A DNA stretch of 64,000 bases from Chryseobacterium pennae (lineage in GTDB: Bacteria > Bacteroidota > Bacteroidia > Flavobacteriales > Weeksellaceae). The DNA is taken from positions 62,001 to 126,000 of the forward strand of contig NZ_QNVT01000006.1 in the NCBI RefSeq assembly GCF_003385515.1, written 5' to 3'. This document shows, piece after piece, positions 36,339-44,909 of the stretch. Positions within the stretch are counted from its first letter, which is position 1, and every line of letters starts with the position of its first letter. A program made the position numbers and the translations under genes. The notes below the pieces were generated by a model, which worked only from the letters and a program-made list of their open reading frames with translations, was not told the origin of the DNA and did not search any database.

Positions 36339-36998
36339 TTACTTCTTTTCATATTTTTTAAAAAGAGCATTGTCATACGGTATAAACATGGATAAAGCTT
36401 TTGCTTCCCACATTCCTCCTTCGGCAGCCTGATAAAAATCATACGAGTTATCCAGGAAATTCTCTCCATCAGGTGCTTCCTGCCAATCCTGCTTGTCTCT
36501 GTTGTATAAAAGGATCATACAGCTTACACAACGGTAATTGTCTTCTTTATTAGGATTTTCATAGCATTTCCCGATTTTTATATTCAGCTTTTGATTGATG
36601 ATAACATCTGTTAAACGTCTGTCTGTTAATCTAACCAGAGCGATTTGAGCATCCTCATCATCCGGGCCGTTTTTTGCAGGTATTAATTTTTCGAAATGGG
36701 CGTTTTCAATCTTTTTTAATTCTTCTGCTTTGGTCTTTCCTGTTAAGAGATCAATATTATATGGGTGAAAATCTGATGGTGTTTCAGCTACTACGGTAAC
36801 CATATCTCCTGACGGGTTCTCTGTAAGAAGTTTCTGATTGGTTTCATAATTTTTCCAATCTTCGTCATTATAGGTTACATATTGAATAATTTTATAAAAT
36901 AAGTTTTCTCTTTCATTCACTTTTATAAAATAGCTGGAGATGAGAAATACTACAAGAATTCCAAGGGTGATCCCTATAATCTTAAATGCCTTTTTCAT
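36339..36998 (-). CDS. Hypothetical membrane-anchored protein
   Basis: 219 residues with an N-terminal membrane helix (IIGITLGILVVFLISSYF) and a soluble periplasmic part with a CxxxxxNYRCVSC cluster. Family not recognised. Its first codons are partly duplicated at about 37838, at the junction of a tandem duplication. Confidence 0.75.
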   Translation of the reverse strand: MKKAFKIIGITLGILVVFLISSYFIKVNERENLFYKIIQYVTYNDEDWKNYETNQKLLTENPSGDMVTVVAETPSDFHPYNIDLLTGKTKAEELKKIENAHFEKLIPAKNGPDDEDAQIALVRLTDRRLTDVIINQKLNIKIGKCYENPNKEDNYRCVSCMILLYNRDKQDWQEAPDGENFLDNSYDFYQAAEGGMWEAKALSMFIPYDNALFKKYEKK

Positions 36999-37023
36999 GT
37001 TGATGATAAATTATTTTTAATCT

Positions 37024-37320
37024 TTATTGAGTTTGTAATCTTATCCAGTTCAGGATAAAAAGTAAAATAAATGTTCCTGCTATATAAAACTGTACTTTAT
37101 TGACCTTTCTTGCTCCAAATTTCCAGACACAGATTCTATCTGCTATGATAATGAGAACAACGGGAATTAACCCTAATAATATATACATTCCTGCCAGTCC
37201 ATCTGCCGCGGAAACGCTGGTGAAGGCTGTATAAGAAAAAAATAATCCCACAAGAAGAGATAATATCCCTAGGATGAGGAATAAAGTAAGTTTACTGACC
37301 ATTTTTGATGCTGTTTCCAT
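37024..37320 (-). CDS. Small three-helix membrane protein
   Basis: 98 residues with three membrane helices (about 9-33, 40-58, 78-95) and a positive loop around ADRICVWKFGARK. Family not recognised. This is the intact member of a duplicated pair; its copy at 37878-38142 is decayed. Confidence 0.7.
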   Translation of the reverse strand: METASKMVSKLTLFLILGILSLLVGLFFSYTAFTSVSAADGLAGMYILLGLIPVVLIIIADRICVWKFGARKVNKVQFYIAGTFILLFILNWIRLQTQ

Positions 37321-37361
37321 GATTGGTGCTGATGAATTTTGCGATAAAATTAAGGATTTTG

Positions 37362-37775
37362 TTAGTAGCCATATCGTATTGCTGCCTCAAGGGTTTCAAT
37401 ATGGATTTCTTTCAGGGCCTTAAATTTTATGCAGTAACCTGTTATACTGGCTTTTCCTATCTTGTCACCAAAGGTTCTTGATAAATAGGTTTTATCATCA
37501 ATTCCCAGGATATAAACAGATATTCCTGCTGTATTGGCGCTTATTCCGATTCTGTAGAATTCCTTTGTTTTTCCATCTGCATATTGCATGGTACGATGTC
37601 CATAACCTATGTTGGGATTGGAAACAATTTTACCATCACTGTTTTTTCCGTCCAGAAACCACAGTTTACAATCAGGTATAAGTTCCAGAATGATGCGGTG
37701 AAGTTCCTGTATATCCATACGTTTAGATTCTGGCTGACTGTTGATATATTCTGAAATTTGCTCCTGGATAGTCAT
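37362..37775 (-). CDS. DUF1801 (YdhG-like) protein, copy A
   Basis: 137 residues, cytosolic. QEQISEYINSQPESKRMDIQELHRIILELIPDC followed by a Trp/Gly-rich beta part and LEAAIRYGY fit DUF1801, a small alpha/beta family of unknown function. Paralogue of the gene at 38190; the identity of the N-terminal region and the last 20 residues is high, the middle differs. Confidence 0.85.
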   Translation of the reverse strand: MTIQEQISEYINSQPESKRMDIQELHRIILELIPDCKLWFLDGKNSDGKIVSNPNIGYGHRTMQYADGKTKEFYRIGISANTAGISVYILGIDDKTYLSRTFGDKIGKASITGYCIKFKALKEIHIETLEAAIRYGY

Positions 37776-37877
37776 ATAAAATGGTGATTGATAAAGAGGT
37801 AAATATAAGATTATTTAAGCCACTGCAGTTCGATATCCTATAATCTTAAATGCCTGATGATAAATTGTTTTTAATCT

Positions 37878-38142
37878 TTATTGAGTTTGTAATCTTACCC
37901 AGTGCAGGATAAATGTTCCTGCTATATAAAACTGTACTTTATTGACCTTTCTTGCTCCAAATTTCCAGACACAGATTCTGTCTGCAATGATAATGAGAAC
38001 AACGGGAATTAACCCTAATAATATATACATTCCTGCCAGTCCATCTGCCGCGAAAACACTGGTGAAGGCTGTATAAAAAAAATAGTCCCACAAGAAGAGA
38101 TAATATCTCTAGGATGAGGAATTAAGTAAGTTTACTGGCCAT
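37878..38142 (-). pseudogene. Decayed copy of the small membrane protein gene
   Basis: Nearly identical to 37024-37320, but the original ATG is ATA, the next in-frame Met is followed by a stop after six codons (MASKLT), a two-base deletion shifts the frame near 38075 and a short in-frame deletion lies near the 3' end. A 71-codon frame remains from a new start and is unlikely to be functional. Confidence 0.8.
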
Positions 38143-38189
38143 TTTTGGTGCTGTTTCTATGATCAGTGCTGATGAATTTTGCAATAAAA

Positions 38190-38618
38190 TTAAGAATTTT
38201 GTTCGTAGCTATATCGTATTGCTGCCTCAAGGGTTTCAATATTAATGTCTTTCAGTTCTTTAAATTTTATGAATAAACCGGTTATACTGGCTTTTCCTAT
38301 CTTTTCACCAAAAGTTCTCATTAAGTAGGTTTTATCATGAAGTTCATTGATAGCAATAGTTATTCCGTAGGAGCTGGCATCCATTTCGATCTTAGGATAT
38401 TCCCGGGGGATGGTGGCCATATCTTCTGTGAAGCGAAGTCCATAGCCTATTCTGGCATGAGAGAAAGTTGGTCTTTCATCATTTTTTTCATCGTCTATAA
38501 ACATCAGTTTACAATCGGGTATAAGTTCCAGAATGATACGGTGGAGTTCCTGAAGATCTGCTCTTTGGGGTTCAGGATGGCTGTTGATATATTCTGATAT
38601 TTGTTCCTGTACAGTCAT
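38190..38618 (-). CDS. DUF1801 (YdhG-like) protein, copy B
   Basis: 142 residues with an intact frame. Shares with copy A the N-terminal helix (QEQISEYINSHPEPQR) and the LEAAIRYSY end; the middle (IGYGLRFTEDMATIPREYPK) has diverged, so both copies have been kept under selection while their neighbour decayed. Upstream sequence up to the 3' end of the next gene is duplicated as well. Confidence 0.85.
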   Translation of the reverse strand: MTVQEQISEYINSHPEPQRADLQELHRIILELIPDCKLMFIDDEKNDERPTFSHARIGYGLRFTEDMATIPREYPKIEMDASSYGITIAINELHDKTYLMRTFGEKIGKASITGLFIKFKELKDINIETLEAAIRYSYEQNS

Positions 38619-38653
38619 ATAAAATGGTGATTGATAAAGAAGTAAATATAAGA

Positions 38654-39217
38654 TTATTTAAGCCATTGCAATTCTATATATTTTGTACAATCGTTTTTCT
38701 GATCATTAAAATTATCGAGGAGAATGGCTGAACCTCCTTCTTTTACAAATTCGTTAACTGTCTGGTATATTTTTTTAGCTTCAGCCGGGCCCTGTCCAAG
38801 CAGATCAAAAACAATATGATCCGTTTTTGAAAATGCTGCATATAAAGATAATAGCCGTTTAGGATGATTGGGAAGGGTATTGATCCTGGTTTTTTCGGTG
38901 ATCCCATTGATTTCATAAATTTTTGTGGCATACGGGCTATCTGGGTTGGTAGTCTTTTTTAAAAATTCTCCAACGGTTACCGGATGGAAAAGTCTTCTGA
39001 ATAAAGGTTCCGTATAATGTTCCACAAATGTCAGATTTTTATGCACCATCACATTTGCATCCTTTATTTTACCGGAAAAAATATCACCAAGAAATGTTTT
39101 TGTCTGATGAAAATGGGCTCCGCCATATAAAAACAGAACCATAAATTCTCTACTGTTCAGGCTGAATGGGGGAATATGAAAAGTGTCTGTTTGTATTCCT
39201 TTATTTTCGATAAGCAT
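38654..39217 (-). CDS. Hypothetical protein with ATPase-like C-terminal half
   Basis: 187 residues, cytosolic. The C-terminal half (KTDHIVFDLLGQGPAEAKKI, then EGGSAILLDNFND) resembles the end of an ABC-type ATPase domain, but no Walker A is present, so the similarity may be superficial. The N-terminal half has LFLYGGAHFHQT. Family not identified. Last residues are part of the tandem duplication. Confidence 0.65.
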   Translation of the reverse strand: MLIENKGIQTDTFHIPPFSLNSREFMVLFLYGGAHFHQTKTFLGDIFSGKIKDANVMVHKNLTFVEHYTEPLFRRLFHPVTVGEFLKKTTNPDSPYATKIYEINGITEKTRINTLPNHPKRLLSLYAAFSKTDHIVFDLLGQGPAEAKKIYQTVNEFVKEGGSAILLDNFNDQKNDCTKYIELQWLK

Positions 39218-39301
39218 TGGGGGCAGTACGTTATTGAAGACTTTCAGTTATATTTGATGAAATCTTTATTTTAAGGTTTAATTTTTGACAATAGAAAAGT
39301 A

Positions 39302-39706
39302 TTAATCCAATAAATTATGAGCGTATAAATAATCAAAAATCAGCTTATCAACTTCAGATATTTTATCTTTATCTGAATAACGAAGCCATTTTACTTCTTC
39401 AATTTCAGAATTTGCCTGTAATTCTCCTGAATATTCTCCCGAGTAGCAGGTCATTTTTACAAGAACACCTTCATCGTGGCTGTGAGCCTGTGCTTCAAAA
39501 GTTCCTACATAATTAAGGGTTTCGGGATCCATTGTAACACTTAATTCTTCACTTATTTCGCGAATCAGTGCCTGTTCATCTGTTTCTCCGGCTTCTCTTT
39601 TTCCTCCGGGAATATAATATTTGTCTTTTCCGTAGCTTTTTGTTGACAGGATGGCTTTGTCTTTTAATTCTATCCAAGCAAGCTTATCAATGATTTTGTT
39701 GGTCAT
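39302..39706 (-). CDS. Nudix hydrolase
   Basis: 134 residues, single Nudix domain. The box G-x5-E-x7-REIxEE is complete from GGKREAGE to REISEELSV, except that the last conserved Gly is Ser. Such enzymes hydrolyse nucleoside diphosphate derivatives; the late WLRYSDKDKI segment is common in MutT-like members. The substrate is not predictable. Confidence 0.92.
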   Translation of the reverse strand: MTNKIIDKLAWIELKDKAILSTKSYGKDKYYIPGGKREAGETDEQALIREISEELSVTMDPETLNYVGTFEAQAHSHDEGVLVKMTCYSGEYSGELQANSEIEEVKWLRYSDKDKISEVDKLIFDYLYAHNLLD

Positions 39707-39734
39707 TATAGTTTTGTTTTTATTATCTACAGAA

Positions 39735-40067
39735 TTATTTTATAAATGTAAGGGTATTTTTTATTTCCTCAACAAAATCCTGTCTGTGTAGATATTCAGG
39801 TTCTCCAAAATAGCAGATGAAATTCAATTGGCGGGCAATTTCAGAGATTGTTTTTTCAGTTCCTTTTATTTCTCCTTCGGTCCAGTTGTTCCATGCTAAT
39901 AAAAGATGTTCTTCATCTTTACTGAATTGATAAAAATCAAAATCAATCCCTTTATCAATGAGTCTATGATCATACTCAATATCCATATGCCAATGATCTG
40001 TTTTTAAAAGGCTGATGATGGAGTAGAAAGTATCGGTTTCTATATTTGTTGCAATTTTTGTTTCCAT
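39735..40067 (-). CDS. Hypothetical cytosolic protein (110 aa)
   Basis: 110 residues, acidic, alpha/beta, with DFYQFSKDEEHLLLAWNNWTEGEIKG. Family not recognised. Its ATG overlaps or abuts the stop of the frameshifted gene at 40068, so the two were probably translated together. The length and character resemble immunity-type proteins, but that is a guess. Confidence 0.65.
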   Translation of the reverse strand: METKIATNIETDTFYSIISLLKTDHWHMDIEYDHRLIDKGIDFDFYQFSKDEEHLLLAWNNWTEGEIKGTEKTISEIARQLNFICYFGEPEYLHRQDFVEEIKNTLTFIK

Positions 40068-40297
40068 TTAATAGTCTCCTGATATAAGGATATTGGTTTC
40101 TATATCTGTATTGTGTGGAATCATAATAGACACACCATATTTATTCTGAACAAATTTTAAATTGTTTCCATTTAAGAAAGGTTCAATTTTTTTTCTGCAT
40201 TGTTCTTCAGCCCGGAAATCAGTTGTTGGCCTGTATTGACAAAAGCGTCCAAATAGGCGTACTGTATGTCAAATAATTTGTCTTTGATTTTAAACAT
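40068..40297 (-). pseudogene. Small gene split by a one-base change in an A8 tract
   Basis: From the ATG at 40297 the frame reads MFKIKDKLFDIQYAYLDAF on to NNAEKK and then a stop. One more A in the A8 tract (40187-40194), or a -1 slip there, continues into IEPFLNGNNLKFVQNKYGV and ends ISGDY at 40068, next to the ATG of the following gene. The joined protein has about 77 residues. Decay, sequencing error and programmed slippage remain open. Confidence 0.7.
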
Positions 40298-40306
40298 CAG
40301 TCTTGA

Positions 40307-41329
40307 TTATTTGTTTCCCTTTTTCAAAATGGCTGTAATCACATCCGAAATTTCAAATAGCTTCCCGTTATAATTATTTCCCAATAAAATAATGGTGAAA
40401 TTATCATTGAGGTCAGATACTAAAAGGGCTTCATAATTTCCGGCTCTTCCATCATGAGAGTGCTCCACTAATTTTTTGTTTTTAAATTTGGCTTCTCCCA
40501 AAGAGGATTGGGTATCCGGCAAATTAAATTGTTGTCCCAATTCAAACAACGAATTTTCATTGATTAGCTTCTTCGAATGAAGGCAATTCACAAATTTTAG
40601 CAAATCAGTTGTCGTTAAGAAAGTTCCGCCAACCAAGAAATCAGGTTTATCTTCTATTGATTTATTATTAAATCCTTTTGCCACCAATTTTTTATCAACA
40701 ATAGGTGTGATCTCAGACGAATTCATTTTACAGGGCTTGAAAATATTTTGACTCACATAATTTTTGTAAGTCATTCCGGTAATTTTTTCAACAATAAACT
40801 GTCTTAGAAAAACATTGTTCATGTTGTAATCATATTGAGTTCCCGGAATAAAATCAAGTTTGTCGATTAATTTTAAATCATCGAAAACATCCTGATTACT
40901 TTTAATTTTTTTCCAATTGACATTGGGAAGTCCACTTGTGTATTGTAATAGATCTTTTATAGTTACTTCATGAGCCCACTGAGGCAATTCCGGAATATAT
41001 TGGGAAACATGATCCTCAATTTTCAATTTACCTTGTTCTTGTAATTGCAATAAGGCGACACCACTAAATTCTTTGGTAATAGAGCCAATATTAAATCTGT
41101 AATCTGGGGTAAGTTTTTCCGTTTTTGCAGCATCAGCAAAGCCGAAAGCAGCATTGTAGATTATTTTATTATTTTTCGATACTAAAACAGTACCGTTAAA
41201 AACTCCGGATTGATTGACCGACTTCATCAAAGAGTCTATTTGTGCTATTTTTTTAGTCTGGGCAAATACAGAATTGGTCAACAGTAAGAAAGCTGTGAAA
41301 AATAAGGAGATCTTTTTGGGATAGAGCAT
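40307..41329 (-). CDS. Exported serine hydrolase (class C beta-lactamase type)
   Basis: 340 residues from MLYPKKISLFF; the start at 41401 is rejected because it overlaps the previous gene and spoils the signal peptide. Signal ends SVFAQ. Active-site motifs: SITK in IGSITKEFSG, Y-x-N in YDYNMNNVF and HDG in HSHDGRAG. Similar to the first part of the larger hydrolase at 27368, but without the extra C-terminal domain. Likely a peptidase or esterase. Confidence 0.9.
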   Translation of the reverse strand: MLYPKKISLFFTAFLLLTNSVFAQTKKIAQIDSLMKSVNQSGVFNGTVLVSKNNKIIYNAAFGFADAAKTEKLTPDYRFNIGSITKEFSGVALLQLQEQGKLKIEDHVSQYIPELPQWAHEVTIKDLLQYTSGLPNVNWKKIKSNQDVFDDLKLIDKLDFIPGTQYDYNMNNVFLRQFIVEKITGMTYKNYVSQNIFKPCKMNSSEITPIVDKKLVAKGFNNKSIEDKPDFLVGGTFLTTTDLLKFVNCLHSKKLINENSLFELGQQFNLPDTQSSLGEAKFKNKKLVEHSHDGRAGNYEALLVSDLNDNFTIILLGNNYNGKLFEISDVITAILKKGNK

Positions 41330-41375
41330 ATTTGTTTTTTGAGGTATTTGGTTTTGTTTTGTAAAAGTTGGTGTT

Positions 41376-41960
41376 TTATCTGAATGCATCAAGAACGTCA
41401 ATAAATTTTTTTAGTGCAGGTTTATTAATTCTTTTGTCAGAGCAATTTTCATAATAATATCTTGGTGCATAATAATGATATGAACTCTGTCTATCATTCT
41501 GAATTAACGTAAGTTTAAACTCATTTTGATCTGAGATCCTACACATCGGAGGAGAATCCTTTAATTCAGGGATTCTAATCCTGAAATCTTCCTGTTTATA
41601 TTTTAAAAGTTCAGATAAAAGTTCAGAATTGATAAGGGTGATTATTTTATCTTTTAAGGCTGGAGCAGGTTCAATTTTTTTTACAGTTCTCTTTAATTGA
41701 TCATTCTTTACATAAGTGTGTGGCCGTTCTTCCTGATAAATGTTCAATTCTCCATTTTTCTTTATAAAATAATAGTAAATAAAGTCATAAGCAGACCAGC
41801 CTCCATTAATTTCATAGATCAGGCAAATTTCATTCTGATTTAAACGTTGGGGAAGATCTGAGACAGACCCTTTAATTTCATTTCTAAGATCAAGATTCGG
41901 AACCTGTGCATATCCAATGAAGCTAAAGCTGATAAGTATAATAAATAATATTTTTTTCAT
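41376..41960 (-). CDS. Hypothetical secreted protein
   Basis: 194 residues with a signal peptide (MKKILFIILISFSFIGYAQ). Mature part contains ICLIYEINGGWSAYDFIYYYF and two Cys residues near the end (YYENCSDKR, PPMCRISD). Family not recognised. It lies three bases from the neighbouring membrane protein gene upstream. Confidence 0.72.
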   Translation of the reverse strand: MKKILFIILISFSFIGYAQVPNLDLRNEIKGSVSDLPQRLNQNEICLIYEINGGWSAYDFIYYYFIKKNGELNIYQEERPHTYVKNDQLKRTVKKIEPAPALKDKIITLINSELLSELLKYKQEDFRIRIPELKDSPPMCRISDQNEFKLTLIQNDRQSSYHYYAPRYYYENCSDKRINKPALKKFIDVLDAFR

Positions 41961-41963
41961 TTT

Positions 41964-42473
41964 TTATTTCTGATAAATGATGATGGGGATATTGGTTTTT
42001 AATTCCCATGAGTTTGCTGAGTTGTTCTTTTTATTAAAAAGTAATCTTTCATCGATTTTAGAAATGAATTTTTCCCAGCCATGCATGGAGTCATTGATGA
42101 TTATTTTTCCGAATACGGTTTCCATTAATAATTCTGTGTGAATATTTTCTAAAACAGAAGTTTTCTGAACGGTTATTCTAAGAATTTCATACCATTCAAT
42201 CATGGTTATGAAATCATTGTTCCAAATATAGAATCCGGTTTCTGTATATTCAAAGATTCCATCATCTTCCGATGTCTTGAGGAGAACTTTATGATGACGT
42301 TTGTTTTTATCCGGATTTTTATCAGCATTCTTCACTATCAAGGCAAACAATGAACAGCCCAAAAAGTAGAAACATAACCATATGAATATGTTTTTCTCTA
42401 TCTTAAAAATAAGTATTGTAAAAATAATGAGCAGAACAGCATTTCCCAGAATTAATTTTTGAGTCAGATTCAT
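41964..42473 (-). CDS. Two-helix membrane protein
   Basis: 169 residues, two membrane helices near the N-terminus (residues 9-25 and 30-48), then a cytosolic beta-rich domain of about 115 residues (FEYTETGFYIWNNDF). Architecture similar to the protein at 30710. Family not recognised; likely cotranscribed with the next gene. Confidence 0.7.
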   Translation of the reverse strand: MNLTQKLILGNAVLLIIFTILIFKIEKNIFIWLCFYFLGCSLFALIVKNADKNPDKNKRHHKVLLKTSEDDGIFEYTETGFYIWNNDFITMIEWYEILRITVQKTSVLENIHTELLMETVFGKIIINDSMHGWEKFISKIDERLLFNKKNNSANSWELKTNIPIIIYQK

Positions 42474-42553
42474 ATTTTCGCTAAGCTTTTCAGCAGTTTT
42501 AAACTTTTAACAATGTACAATACAAAAGTAGATGAATGTTTTTTGAATTGAAT

Positions 42554-43399
42554 TTAACCTTCCCAATGTTCTAATATATGCTTGATCTGCCAGGGAAATA
42601 AATGTTTTTTCAACTGCTCTATGTCGAATTCTGTTTCATCGATGTTGTTGGGAAGATGAGTAATCAGGGTGAGAGGAGGACATAAGCCCAGATTTTGATA
42701 AGCCAATAATTTATGATGGCCATCCAGAATATAATAGGATGATTCAAAGTCTTCTGATTCCAATAGGGCATTAAAGATAATAGCAAAAGGTCTTTCTCCA
42801 TTGCGCATTTTTTCCTCAAAATACCTTACCCTATCCTGATCTATATTTTCCCTGGGCTGGGTAGCAAAAAAAGAATACCAACCATCATAGATTCCATCAG
42901 TGGAATATTCCAGGATATTTGACTGATAATACTTTTTTGAAATTTTATTTTCTTTTAGGAATGCCCGATGTTCATTTTTGATAGCTTCAGTATTCAATAG
43001 GTTTGTAGTTCTCCTAGGGAAAAGAACTTCTAATTTGTTAAAGTGGGTATTGGAGAAATTATCAATGGAAGTCTGATATTGAAAAAATTCCTTTTCTTTA
43101 TTCGCATAAAAGCAGAGCGAATAATCTCCATTTCTGAAAATAGGGAATAGTGGTTTTAAGATATCATATAATGCTTCAATATCATCTGTGAAATCAGTAT
43201 TCAGGCTATCATTAATCTTGTTCCTCATGGTTGTCCGATAATCTTCATTATAAGGTAATGCACAAAAATATTTTCCGACTGAACCACTGTTATCAGCCCA
43301 AACCATTGCTAGTGGCTCTTTGAATTTTATATAGCTGCCTACATTACTCAAACCTATTGAGCAAATGTTAGTTCCGTTTTCTATAGTGAATTTTTTCAT
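42554..43399 (-). CDS. ParB-like-fold hypothetical protein with DGHHK motif
   Basis: 281 residues, cytosolic. Towards the end: GERPFAIIFNAL, YYILDGHHKLLAYQNLGL and LTLITHL. A short hydrophobic strand followed by DGHHR/K-x-x-A-Y is the core signature of ParB/Srx- and DUF1015-like nucleotide-binding folds. The N-terminal 170 residues are not recognised. The gene at 43405 has the same order of blocks with the motif changed to VSGNEVLKAYQ, so the two are probably paralogues, adjacent on the same strand. Confidence 0.6.
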   Translation of the reverse strand: MKKFTIENGTNICSIGLSNVGSYIKFKEPLAMVWADNSGSVGKYFCALPYNEDYRTTMRNKINDSLNTDFTDDIEALYDILKPLFPIFRNGDYSLCFYANKEKEFFQYQTSIDNFSNTHFNKLEVLFPRRTTNLLNTEAIKNEHRAFLKENKISKKYYQSNILEYSTDGIYDGWYSFFATQPRENIDQDRVRYFEEKMRNGERPFAIIFNALLESEDFESSYYILDGHHKLLAYQNLGLCPPLTLITHLPNNIDETEFDIEQLKKHLFPWQIKHILEHWEG

Positions 43400-43404
43400 G
43401 TAAA

Positions 43405-44070
43405 TTAATAAAAGTATAAGTAAGAGGTATCCCTGATTTCTTTGTGTGATGAGATGATGTTTAAGACCTCTTGATTAGAAGGATCATATTCATAATCTGT
43501 GGAGTTGACCAACGCGATGAGTTTAGGATTCATTCCCAGTTCCTGATAGGCTTTCAAAACTTCATTTCCTGATACAATAAAAAAGACCTCCTCCAATTCA
43601 AGCCCGCTGTATGTTTTTGAATACAGAAATACAATTGGAGATTCTCCTTTGTTTATTTTTTCTTTATACTCATTTATTTTATTTCGATTCATGCTGTTTA
43701 ATGGCTGAGTAGAAATGACCATGGAATTGCTTTCCATTGAAAAATGTAATCGACTTACATTATTTTCCTGTGGTTGTACAAAATTTACCTGTCGGGTAAA
43801 TGGAAACACAGAATAATTTCCGGATTCAAATCTTTTTAGAAAAGCCTCAATTTTGGCTAATGAATTATGCTCCAGTTCATACCGAACATCATCCAGCTCA
43901 TTGAAATGATTGTTGTTGGATGTACAGTTTATATGAAAATAATTTTGGGCGGTTTGATAAGGCCCAGCCACTACAATGGAATGTATTTCTTTATTAATGA
44001 TGAAACAGACTGTTGTTCCGTCATAATGAATTTCAACTTGATGGTTTCCGGTTACTTCTAACTGATGCAT
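43405..44070 (-). CDS. Paralogue of the DGHHK protein with degenerate motif
   Basis: 221 residues, cytosolic. C-terminal blocks GESPIVFLYSK, FFIVSGNEVLKAYQELGM and PKLIALVN align with those of the neighbour at 42554, but the DGHH residues are replaced, so any catalytic role is probably lost. N-terminus (MHQLEVTGNHQVEIHYDG) is a beta domain. It starts 155 bases after the next gene and ends five bases before its paralogue. Confidence 0.6.
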   Translation of the reverse strand: MHQLEVTGNHQVEIHYDGTTVCFIINKEIHSIVVAGPYQTAQNYFHINCTSNNNHFNELDDVRYELEHNSLAKIEAFLKRFESGNYSVFPFTRQVNFVQPQENNVSRLHFSMESNSMVISTQPLNSMNRNKINEYKEKINKGESPIVFLYSKTYSGLELEEVFFIVSGNEVLKAYQELGMNPKLIALVNSTDYEYDPSNQEVLNIISSHKEIRDTSYLYFY

Positions 44071-44225
44071 TGTAAAGTGTGGTTATAGTTCTGGGTTCGA
44101 CCGAATAGTTATGTTCAGATTATTGGGAGTACTTCTTTTTCAGCGGAAACTAAGTTAAATAAAAATGTGGAATTTACGATGAAACATTAGGGAATGATCT
44201 TTATTGTATGTTCGTTATTTTCAAC

Positions 44226-44903
44226 TTAAAGATTTCCATATACTACAATATACTCTGCATATTCCAATTTATCATCGAGCCATTCAATCAGTTCATTCTT
44301 AAATTTTGCGACTTTCAATTCATCAGTTTTCGTCTGCATTATTCTACCGATTATTATTTTACAGGTGGTCTTTTCAAAATAATTATGTCCACAGATGTCA
44401 AAAGATACTTCCATCTCTTTATTCCAGGGATTTTCCAAAGGAAATACAGATTTAAATTCATCGATGACATAATCAAAGTCGGTGGTAGGAATGAAAGCAT
44501 CGTTTCGTTTGGTTGTTTTATAACATTCTCCATTCTGATCTTCTGGCCATAGGATAAATCCGATTTCATTTCTTGGAAATGGAGTGTCCCTTGTCGTGAT
44601 AATTACCTGTCTTGAATTGATTCTTTCAATAGCTTTTGTTATATCATATTGGCAGAGTTCATAATTTTCTCTTGCCATATCAGGATCACATTCTGCTGAA
44701 ATACTGATTTCTCTTATATTATTATTGTGAAACACCTGCTCACTGGCATTGATATCACCATTGTTTTGCTTCAACAGCTGTATGGCAACATCCAACGGGA
44801 TTGTAATTTTATTTCTCAGGATTTTTATTTTTTCACTGTCCATGTGGTTATAGTGTTTTGCATTGGAGGTTTGTGACAATAGAATGTTTTTACTGTAAGA
44901 CAT
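44226..44903 (-). CDS. Hypothetical protein with tandem UBA/TS-N-like helices
   Basis: 225 residues, cytosolic; a start at 44843 (MDSEKIKILRNK) is also possible. The N-terminal region DVAIQLLKQNNGDINASEQVF resembles the UBA-like TS-N module of elongation factor Ts (xxALxxxxGDIxxA), and a second similar unit follows (ENYELCQYDITKAIERIN). The remaining 130 residues (IGFILWPEDQNGE, FDICGHNYFEKTTCKI) are a different, unknown domain. Confidence 0.6.
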   Translation of the reverse strand: MSYSKNILLSQTSNAKHYNHMDSEKIKILRNKITIPLDVAIQLLKQNNGDINASEQVFHNNNIREISISAECDPDMARENYELCQYDITKAIERINSRQVIITTRDTPFPRNEIGFILWPEDQNGECYKTTKRNDAFIPTTDFDYVIDEFKSVFPLENPWNKEMEVSFDICGHNYFEKTTCKIIIGRIMQTKTDELKVAKFKNELIEWLDDKLEYAEYIVVYGNL

Positions 44904-44909
44904 TAAAGT

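Larger units (their letters stand above)
36978..38670. repeat. Tandem duplication of about 0.85 kb, two copies
   Basis: Copy A (about 36978-37838) and copy B (about 37838-38670) each carry, in minus-strand order, the last codons of the gene at 38654 (IELQWLK), a DUF1801 gene, the 98-residue membrane protein gene and the first codons of the gene at 36998. The copies are near-identical in the membrane protein part and more diverged in the DUF1801 part. The junction reads from that gene end directly into that gene start, as expected from a direct tandem duplication. Confidence 0.85.
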
